Shown here in pieces: positions 1 to 4,905 of a stretch of 6,173 nucleotides of DNA. Below the pieces are notes generated by a model. It saw nothing but the letters and a program-made list of their open reading frames with translations. It had not been told where the DNA came from and made no database searches. Both the position numbers and the translations under genes were made by a program. Numbering within the stretch: the stretch's first letter is position 1; the number at the start of each line of letters is the position of its first letter. The stretch comes from an uncultured Lachnospiraceae bacterium (GTDB lineage Bacteria > Bacillota > Clostridia > Lachnospirales > Lachnospiraceae): assembly GCA_900313745.1 (NCBI GenBank), contig OMSM01000395.1, positions 1 through 6,173 on the forward strand. The letters run 5' to 3'.

Positions 1-1089
1 GATGCCTGCCGCTTCGACGGCACCCTGTACGGCATTCCGCCCATCAAGGACTACGCCATCACCTGCGGCGCCATGATGATCGGCAAGGAATATCTCGATG
101 CCATCGGCTATGAGTATGAGGAAGATGACAAGCAGCAGTGCTATGCGACCTGGGATGAGATGACCGACATCTTTACCCAGCTCCACGAAGCATTCCCTGA
201 CAAGTATGTATTCGCCGTCGGCGGCAACCAGTTCGGCCAGGGCTCCATCGTCGATTCCATCGGCAACGACTGGTTCGGCGTTCTGACGCACCCCACCGAG
301 AGCCTCGAAGTGGTCAACCTGTTCGAGAGCCCCGAGTGGTATGAGATGGTCGGCCGTATGTACGACTGGAACCAGAGAGGCTTCATGTCCCAGGATGCTC
401 TTACCGACACCACCTCCATCAGCGCGAAGTGCAAGTCCGGCGCTTACATGTCCATGCTTTCCCAGGCGAAGCCCGGCTACAAGTCCCAGATTTCCGGCGA
501 GTGCGGCCGCGAGATGATCGTCTTCATACTCGGCCAGGACATCATCAAGTCCTCCGGTATCGCTTCCGTTATCACCTGCCTCAACCAGGGCTGCGAGGAT
601 CCGATCGCTTCCATGCAGCTGATGAACGAGCTCTATAAGGATCCCGAGCTCTCCACCCTCCTTGTCTGGGGCCAGGAAGGCACCGATTATGTCTTCACCG
701 AAGACGGCCACATCACCTTCCCCGATGGCGTGAACGCAGAGAACGCAGAGTGGTATCACACCATGAACTGGGAGCTTCCTAACCAGTATCTTACCCCCTG
801 CTGGGTTGGCGATCCGCTCGATCTCGGTCCCCGCACCATGGACTTCAACAACAATGCTCCTACCTCCCTTGCGATGGGCTTCACCTTCGACAACTCGGAG
901 TATGCGGCAGAATACGCGGCACTGCAGAACGTCTATGACGAGTATGCGAACCAGCTGCTCTACGGCTTCCTTGAGCCGGAAGAGGGCTCCGCTAAGTTCA
1001 ACGAGGAGCTCCGCAAGGCCGGCCTTGACGAGTACATCGCCGAGAAGGCCCGCCAGCTTGAGGAGTGGGCTGCTGAAAACGGCAAATAA
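1..1089 (+). CDS. ABC transporter extracellular solute-binding protein, LplA-like (5'-partial)
   Basis: This is the C-terminal 362 residues of a carbohydrate-binding lipoprotein of the family 1 / LplA type. The frame is open from base 1 (beginning DACRFDGTLYGIPPIKDY) to TAA at 1087-1089, so the ATG at 73 is internal and the true start lies off the left edge. The missing part would hold the lipoprotein signal peptide and most of lobe 1; full-length relatives are about 500-560 residues. Supporting features are the 'G.lYGIPP' segment near the left edge, typical of sugar-binding proteins, and a C-terminal segment (GFTFDNSEYAAEYAALQNVY, then LLYGFLEPEEG and AGLDEYIAEKARQLEEW) that resembles the DUF3502-like tail of LplA proteins. 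It should be anchored outside the membrane and deliver an oligosaccharide to the two permeases encoded downstream. The ligand cannot be deduced. Family assignment is firm; substrate is unknown. Confidence 0.93.
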   Translation, partial: DACRFDGTLYGIPPIKDYAITCGAMMIGKEYLDAIGYEYEEDDKQQCYATWDEMTDIFTQLHEAFPDKYVFAVGGNQFGQGSIVDSIGNDWFGVLTHPTESLEVVNLFESPEWYEMVGRMYDWNQRGFMSQDALTDTTSISAKCKSGAYMSMLSQAKPGYKSQISGECGREMIVFILGQDIIKSSGIASVITCLNQGCEDPIASMQLMNELYKDPELSTLLVWGQEGTDYVFTEDGHITFPDGVNAENAEWYHTMNWELPNQYLTPCWVGDPLDLGPRTMDFNNNAPTSLAMGFTFDNSEYAAEYAALQNVYDEYANQLLYGFLEPEEGSAKFNEELRKAGLDEYIAEKARQLEEWAAENGK

Positions 1090-1111
1090 TTAAACGGCAG
1101 TGTTCTTTACT

Positions 1112-1139
1112 TCGAGGGGCCGGGCAACCGGCCCCTCGA
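1112..1139 (+). terminator. Strong GC-rich stem-loop after the binding-protein gene (leaky terminator or mRNA-stabilising hairpin)
   Basis: A perfect 12-bp inverted repeat (1112-1123 pairing with 1128-1139) closes a GCAA tetraloop at 1124-1127, a stable GNRA loop. It begins 22 nt after the stop codon of the binding-protein gene. The bases that follow (TCCCATTAAAG) contain no U-tract, so it is not a canonical intrinsic terminator. In known transporter operons, a hairpin at this place lets the binding-protein mRNA accumulate above the permease mRNA, by partial termination or by blocking 3' exonucleases. That role is inferred here; the structure itself is seen directly. Confidence 0.6.
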
Positions 1140-1212
1140 TCCCATTAAAGTCACTTTATTTCACATCAGCATATTTCCCGTACCGGCCGCCGGCGGCGAA
1201 CCGACTGTATAC

Positions 1213-1267
1213 CTGCCCGGCGCCCCTGCTCCTGATAATGCTTCCCGGATCTGCGGATTCCGGGCAG
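1213..1267 (+). promoter_or_regulatory. Mutually exclusive hairpins just upstream of the permease ribosome binding site
   Basis: The segment CCGGGCAG (1260-1267) can pair with CTGCCCGG (1213-1220) in an 8-bp stem. Its overlapping form TCCGGG (1259-1264) can instead pair with CCCGGA (1244-1249) in a compact 6-bp hairpin with a 9-nt loop. Both cannot form at once, and the shared strand ends only 8 nt before the GAGGAG ribosome binding site of the permease gene. This is the geometry of an attenuator or translational switch, but GC-rich DNA makes such pairings by chance. No riboswitch family, T-box or promoter motif was recognised in 1140-1287. A role is speculative. Confidence 0.25.
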
Positions 1268-1275
1268 TGTCACGC

Positions 1276-1281
1276 GAGGAG
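1276..1281 (+). promoter_or_regulatory. Ribosome binding site that fixes the start of the first permease
   Basis: GAGGAG lies 6 nt before the ATG at 1288. An in-frame GTG at 1267 would add seven residues but lies upstream of this site, so the ribosome binding site would fall inside the coding region. The ATG is therefore preferred. Confidence 0.75.
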
Positions 1282-1287
1282 AACACC

Positions 1288-2238
1288 ATGAAAAGCAAGC
1301 AGAAGGAAGTCCCCTACCGCGAAAAACGCAACATTAAGGTCGCCCTGAAAAAGAGCGTTCCTTTTTACATCATGGCCCTTCCGGCCTTTATCTATCTCTT
1401 CATCAATAATTACATGCCCCTTCCGGGCCTTGTCCTTGCATTCAAGAATTACACCGCTAAAAAAGGCATCTACGGCTCTCCCTGGGCGGGCTTCAAAAAC
1501 TTCAAATACCTCTTTGCCACCAAGGACGCCTTTATCATTACGCGCAACACGCTGTGCTATAACCTGGTATTCATTATCATCAACACCGTCCTCGCCATCT
1601 TCGTTGCAATACTTCTCTCCGAGATGCGCAGCCGCGTGAAGAATGTCTACCAGTCCCTGATCCTGCTCCCCTACATGATCTCTATGGTCATCGTGAGTTA
1701 CCTGGTTTTCGCCTTCCTCTCCACGGAGAACGGCTTCCTCAACAACACGGTGCTCCGTCTCATGGGCAGGGACAAAATCTCCTGGTACATGGAGAAGAAA
1801 TACTGGCCTTTCATCCTGGTCTTCGTCAACTGCTGGAAAGTCATCGGATACAACTGCATCATCTACCTCTCCTCCATACTTGGCATAGACCGCACCTTCT
1901 ACGAGGCTGCTGCAATCGACGGCGCCGGCAAGGTGAAGCAGATCTTCACGATCACGCTCCCGCTCTTAAAGCCGACCATCATCATGATGACGCTCCTGGC
2001 CATCGGACGAATCTTCTACTCGGATTTCGGCCTCTTCTACCAGGTTCCGCAGAACTCCGGAGCGCTGTTCCCGGTGACCAACACCATCGATACCTACGTC
2101 TACCGCGGCCTGCTTGAGCTGGGCAAGATCACACTGTCCGCGTCGGCCGGCTTCTACCAGTCCATGGTCGGCTTCATCCTGATCATGACGACAAACCTCG
2201 TCGTGCGGAAGATAGACAGCGACAGCGCCTTATTCTGA
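1288..2238 (+). CDS. ABC transporter permease, LplB-like (binding-protein-dependent sugar transport inner membrane component)
   Basis: This 316-residue integral membrane protein is one of the two transmembrane subunits of the importer. The N-terminus is basic (MKSKQKEVPYREKRN), followed by a hydrophobic segment at about residues 24-41. Further membrane segments lie at about 88-110, 123-144, 173-196, 227-247 and 290-308, six in all, as usual for the family. The cytoplasmic EAA loop that docks the ATPase is clear: YEAAAIDGAG starting at residue 205, followed by the FTITLPLLKPT portion to about 230. Length and motif match the LplB/YteP class that pairs with an LplC/YtcP-type partner, which is the next gene. 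The start is set by GAGGAG at 1276-1281. The last codons (DSALF and the TGA at 2236-2238) belong to a tandem repeat that continues into the intergenic region. The transported sugar is unknown. Confidence 0.95.
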   Translation: MKSKQKEVPYREKRNIKVALKKSVPFYIMALPAFIYLFINNYMPLPGLVLAFKNYTAKKGIYGSPWAGFKNFKYLFATKDAFIITRNTLCYNLVFIIINTVLAIFVAILLSEMRSRVKNVYQSLILLPYMISMVIVSYLVFAFLSTENGFLNNTVLRLMGRDKISWYMEKKYWPFILVFVNCWKVIGYNCIIYLSSILGIDRTFYEAAAIDGAGKVKQIFTITLPLLKPTIIMMTLLAIGRIFYSDFGLFYQVPQNSGALFPVTNTIDTYVYRGLLELGKITLSASAGFYQSMVGFILIMTTNLVVRKIDSDSALF

Positions 2239-2318
2239 TTATCAGACCGGAATACTGTCCCCGCTGTCGCGGACAGCGCCTTATTCTGATTATCAGACCG
2301 AAGAGTTGTCCCGCTGTC
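2221..2318 (+). repeat. Two-copy tandem repeat with nested inverted repeats across the permease stop codon
   Basis: Two copies begin at 2221 and 2272. The first 29 bases (2221-2249 and 2272-2300) are identical, and both copies end in a similar arm (TGTCCCCGCTGTC and TGTCCCGCTGTC, ending at 2268 and 2318). Each unit opens with GACAGCG and closes with its reverse complement CGCTGTC, so each can fold as a long stem-loop. Each also contains the near-perfect palindrome TCTGATTATCAGA (2234-2246 and 2285-2297). At the junction, CGCTGTC (2262-2268), GCG and GACAGCG (2272-2278) form another perfect 7-bp hairpin. Copy 1 includes the permease TGA stop. The 51-nt period equals 17 codons, so copy 2 repeats the DSALF-stop coding tail in the same frame. 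Possible roles are mRNA stabilisation, attenuation between the permease genes, or a protein-binding operator; none is established. Confidence 0.85.
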
Positions 2319-2339
2319 TGCAGGTAAAGGAGCTAAGAC

Positions 2340-3236
2340 ATGCATACCAAAGAAGAAAGAAGATTCCAGATTGTGGCTCATGTGGTCATGACCTTCCTGT
2401 CCCTGACCGCCCTGCTGCCCATGGTCCTCCTGGGTATCTCGTCGATTACGGACGATGCGACGCTGATCAAGAACGGCTATTCCTTCCTCCCGGAAAAACT
2501 GAGCCTCTACGCCTACGAATATGTATTCAAGACAGGCTCCGCCGTTCCGACCGCCTATATGGTCTCGGTGATCCTCACCGTGACCGGCGTGACGCTCTCC
2601 CTGTGCGTCACTACCCCGATGGCCTACGCCCTCTCCAAGAGGATAGTCGTCGGCCGCGGCTTCATGAATTTCTATGTGTTCTTCACGATGCTGTTCAACG
2701 GCGGCCTGGTTCCGACCTACATGAACTACACCAACGTGTTCAACATCAAGAACACCTTTTTCGGGCTGCTGATTCCCGGCCTGGTGACGAACGGAATGTA
2801 TATCATGCTGATGAAGTCCTACTTCGTCTCCTCGATCCCGGATGAGATCATGGAAGCTGCCAAGATCGACGGCGCAAGTGAATTCAAGGTGTTCAGCACC
2901 ATCGCAATTCCGCTCGCCCGTCCCATCATTACGACCATCGGCCTGTTCGCCGGCATCGGCTACTGGAACGACTGGCAGAACGGCTACGTCTACATCACCA
3001 AGAGGACGGAGCTCTACTCGATCCAGAACCTGCTTAACCGCATGATGCAGAACATCCAGTTCCTCAGCGCGAACTCGACCAATGTCGCCAACGCGGATAT
3101 CGGCCTTGCCTCCATCCCCACGGTCTCGATCCGCATGTCCATGGCAGTTCTCGGCATCCTGCCCATCATCATCGTCTATCCGTTCATCCAGCGCAATTTC
3201 GTCAAGGGCATCACCCTCGGCGGCGTGAAGGGATGA
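2340..3236 (+). CDS. Carbohydrate ABC transporter permease, LplC/YtcP-like
   Basis: This 298-residue second transmembrane subunit is expected to form a heterodimer with the permease encoded just upstream. Hydrophobic segments lie at about residues 11-33, 72-96, 108-128, 138-160, 190-208 and 264-282. The EAA loop is explicit at residues 172-195 (MEAAKIDGAS followed by FSTIAIPLARP). The ending IQRNFVKGITLGGVKG is characteristic of the YtcP/LplC branch of sugar permeases. The start at 2340 is supported by AAAGGAG at 2326-2332, seven nt upstream. The gap to the previous gene is 101 nt and is mostly filled by the tandem repeat, long for two permease subunits. No ATP-binding subunit follows, so energy probably comes from a shared MsmX-type ATPase encoded elsewhere, as known for LplABC-like importers; that is an inference. 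Substrate is not predictable beyond carbohydrate. Confidence 0.95.
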   Translation: MHTKEERRFQIVAHVVMTFLSLTALLPMVLLGISSITDDATLIKNGYSFLPEKLSLYAYEYVFKTGSAVPTAYMVSVILTVTGVTLSLCVTTPMAYALSKRIVVGRGFMNFYVFFTMLFNGGLVPTYMNYTNVFNIKNTFFGLLIPGLVTNGMYIMLMKSYFVSSIPDEIMEAAKIDGASEFKVFSTIAIPLARPIITTIGLFAGIGYWNDWQNGYVYITKRTELYSIQNLLNRMMQNIQFLSANSTNVANADIGLASIPTVSIRMSMAVLGILPIIIVYPFIQRNFVKGITLGGVKG

Positions 3237-3277
3237 TCGCAAGGAGGGACCCGCACAGCGGGAGGATTCCTTGCGAT
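3236..3277 (+). other. Composite stem-loop overlapping the stop codon of the second permease
   Basis: ATCGCAAGGA (3236-3245) pairs perfectly with TCCTTGCGAT (3268-3277). Inside it, CCCGC (3250-3254) pairs with GCGGG (3258-3262) around an ACA loop, so the whole 42 nt makes a two-tier hairpin. It starts at the last base of the permease TGA. No T-run follows, so it is unlikely to be a simple intrinsic terminator. It may be a 3'-end stabiliser or attenuator separating transporter from enzyme expression. The strong Shine-Dalgarno-like AAGGAGG at 3241-3247 is partly buried in the stem and has no start codon at a usable distance. Confidence 0.55.
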
Positions 3278-3308
3278 GCCGCCCGGCGAGGGATGAGCCA
3301 AAACTGAA

Positions 3309-3334
3309 CAGCGCCGGAACAGAATTCCGGGCTG
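3309..3334 (+). other. Second intergenic stem-loop upstream of the esterase gene
   Basis: CAGC (3309-3312) plus CCGGAA (3314-3319) pair with TTCCGG (3325-3330) plus GCTG (3331-3334). This gives a 10-bp stem interrupted by one bulged G at 3313, with a five-base CAGAA loop. It sits 46 nt before the esterase ATG. No T-run follows. Together with the hairpin at 3236-3277 it accounts for most of the 144-nt gap; no promoter boxes were recognised in the remainder. Function unknown. Confidence 0.4.
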
Positions 3335-3380
3335 CAGGAAATATGAACGCTGCACGGCGCAGCAGAAAGCGTGAACATCC

Positions 3381-4889
3381 ATGATAAGAAAAGCACTGAC
3401 AGAAAACGGCTGGGTCCGCGGTATGCAGGGGACCAACGCCAGAATCACCGTCTACCGTGGTGTTCCTTATGCGGCACCGCCCGTGGGCGAAAACCGCTGG
3501 AGGGCGCCGCAGCCCGCAGCGGACTGGGAAGGAGAGCGCGCCTGTCTCGAGTTTGCCCCCATCTCCATGCAGGAGACCCCGGGACTCGCGGACAACGTCT
3601 ACACCCTCGAGTGGCACGTGAACCCGGAAATCCCCATGAGCGAGGACTGCCTTTACCTCAACATCTGGACTCCGGCGAAGACCGGCGACGAGAAATTCCC
3701 TGTCCTGGTGTGGTTCTTCGGCGGCGGCTACCAGGTCGGCTACACCGCGGAGATGGAATTCGACGGTGAAGCCCTCGCGAAGCGCGGCATCGTCGTAGTC
3801 TCCGTGAACTACCGCGTCGGTGCCTTCGGCTTCATGGCCCACCCGGAACTGACCGCTTCACAGCCTGACGCGCCGACAAACTTCGGCCTCCTGGACCAGC
3901 AGGCCGGCGTGCGCTGGGTACAGCGCAACATCGCGGCCTTCGGCGGCGATCCCGACAAGATCTCCATCGGCGGGCAGTCCGCGGGCGGCGGCTCCGTCAT
4001 GTACCAGATCACCAACCCGGAGAACAAGGGGCTCATAAAGAGCGCCATCGCCATCAGCGGCATGTTCCGGGATCCCTATAAATCCGCTTTCCCCGGCAAC
4101 GGCCGCATTCTCTCCAATGTGGAGCAGATCGGAGCAGATTTCCTTAAGTTCCTCGGCGCGGGGAGCATAGAGGAAGGCCGCAAACTCGACGCCTTCTTCA
4201 TCCGCGACAAGTATGAGGAGTTCCGCAAGGGCGCGATGGCCTTAGGTCCCTGCGTGGACGGAGTTTTCAACACCGACGATACCTATAAGCTTTTTGCGGA
4301 AGGTAAATCCCTCGATATCCCGCTCATCTCCGGCAATACTGTCGACGAGTTCCCGGCATTTATCAGCGCCGCGGACGAGGACGGCCTGAAGGCGGAGGCA
4401 GAGCGCATCTTCGGCGAAAGAGCAGGCGAATTCCTCTCCTTCGATGAAGCCCACAAACCCATGGGCGACGGGCGCTTCGCCCCGGTAAGCCGCATCGAGC
4501 CCGCGGTGAAGCACGTCTTCCTGGAGAGCGAAAAGAGCGGAAAGACCGCGCCGAACTACTACTACCGGTTCAACGAGGACATCCCGGGCTATGACAACCC
4601 CGGAAACTTCCACTCCTCCGATCTCTGGTTCTTCTTTGACAACCTCCAGAAGTGCTGGCGTCCGTTCGTCGGAAGGCACTACGACCTCGCGAGACAGATG
4701 GCGGACTACTGGGTGAATTTCATCAAGACCGGCGATCCGAACGGAAAGGGCTATGACGGCGAAGATCTTCCCGCATGGAAGCCCTATGCCGCCGGCGCGG
4801 AGGAGAGCATGGTCTTTGATCCCCGCGGGTCTGTTCCCGAGACGGGCGACACCAGTTTTGACAGGTTCCTGATTGAGACATTAGTTTGA
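3381..4889 (+). CDS. Type-B carboxylesterase (para-nitrobenzyl-esterase family, alpha/beta hydrolase)
   Basis: This 502-residue serine hydrolase is of normal length for type-B carboxylesterases, which cleave carboxylic esters. The N-terminal signature GVPYAAPPVGENRWRAP is at residues 27-43. The second family signature, SEDCLYLNIWTP, is at 87-98. The oxyanion-hole glycines are at 114-116 (WFFGGGY, with Phe where many relatives have His). The nucleophile is Ser200 in GGQSAGG. By family alignment the acid is Glu323 (GNTVDEF) and the base is His411 (FHSSDLWFFFDN), so the triad looks intact. There is no signal peptide, so it probably acts in the cytoplasm. The start at 3381 is the first possible ATG after an in-frame stop at 3372, but it has only a weak ribosome binding site (AGAAAG, 11 nt away). 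It ends 16 nt before the GH51 gene, so the two are probably co-transcribed. Removal of acetyl or feruloyl-type groups from imported oligosaccharides is plausible but inferred. Confidence 0.93.
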   Translation: MIRKALTENGWVRGMQGTNARITVYRGVPYAAPPVGENRWRAPQPAADWEGERACLEFAPISMQETPGLADNVYTLEWHVNPEIPMSEDCLYLNIWTPAKTGDEKFPVLVWFFGGGYQVGYTAEMEFDGEALAKRGIVVVSVNYRVGAFGFMAHPELTASQPDAPTNFGLLDQQAGVRWVQRNIAAFGGDPDKISIGGQSAGGGSVMYQITNPENKGLIKSAIAISGMFRDPYKSAFPGNGRILSNVEQIGADFLKFLGAGSIEEGRKLDAFFIRDKYEEFRKGAMALGPCVDGVFNTDDTYKLFAEGKSLDIPLISGNTVDEFPAFISAADEDGLKAEAERIFGERAGEFLSFDEAHKPMGDGRFAPVSRIEPAVKHVFLESEKSGKTAPNYYYRFNEDIPGYDNPGNFHSSDLWFFFDNLQKCWRPFVGRHYDLARQMADYWVNFIKTGDPNGKGYDGEDLPAWKPYAAGAEESMVFDPRGSVPETGDTSFDRFLIETLV

Positions 4890-4905
4890 AGAAAGGACGA
4901 CAGCA

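Noticed and set aside
1186..1197. Perfect 12-nt palindrome GCCGCCGGCGGC
   Set aside because: It is composed only of G and C in a GC-rich spacer, where such palindromes arise easily. No matching second site was found nearby.
1267..1287. GTG at 1267 as an upstream start for the first permease
   Set aside because: The GAGGAG site at 1276-1281 lies downstream of the GTG and is ideally placed for ATG 1288.
1140..1287. Promoter or catabolite-control (cre) site ahead of the first permease
   Set aside because: No convincing -35/-10 pair or cre-like palindrome could be found by eye; the AT-rich patch at 1150-1177 lacks recognisable boxes.
2221..2318. CRISPR array or mobile-element ends
   Set aside because: Only two copies are present, with divergent 3' portions, no regular spacers, no transposase and no target-site duplication. 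A local tandem duplication fits better.
3276..3307. Mini-ORFs MPPGEG (ATG 3276) and MSQN (ATG 3293) linked by an ATGA overlap
   Set aside because: They are six and four codons long; the first start lies inside the hairpin stem and the peptides show no leader-peptide character.
2154..3842. 562-codon open frame on the minus strand
   Set aside because: It lies antisense to both permeases and the esterase. Its translation is rich in Asp, His, Gly and Arg with no recognisable fold, and the plus-strand proteins have clear motifs. It is a by-product of GC-rich codon bias.
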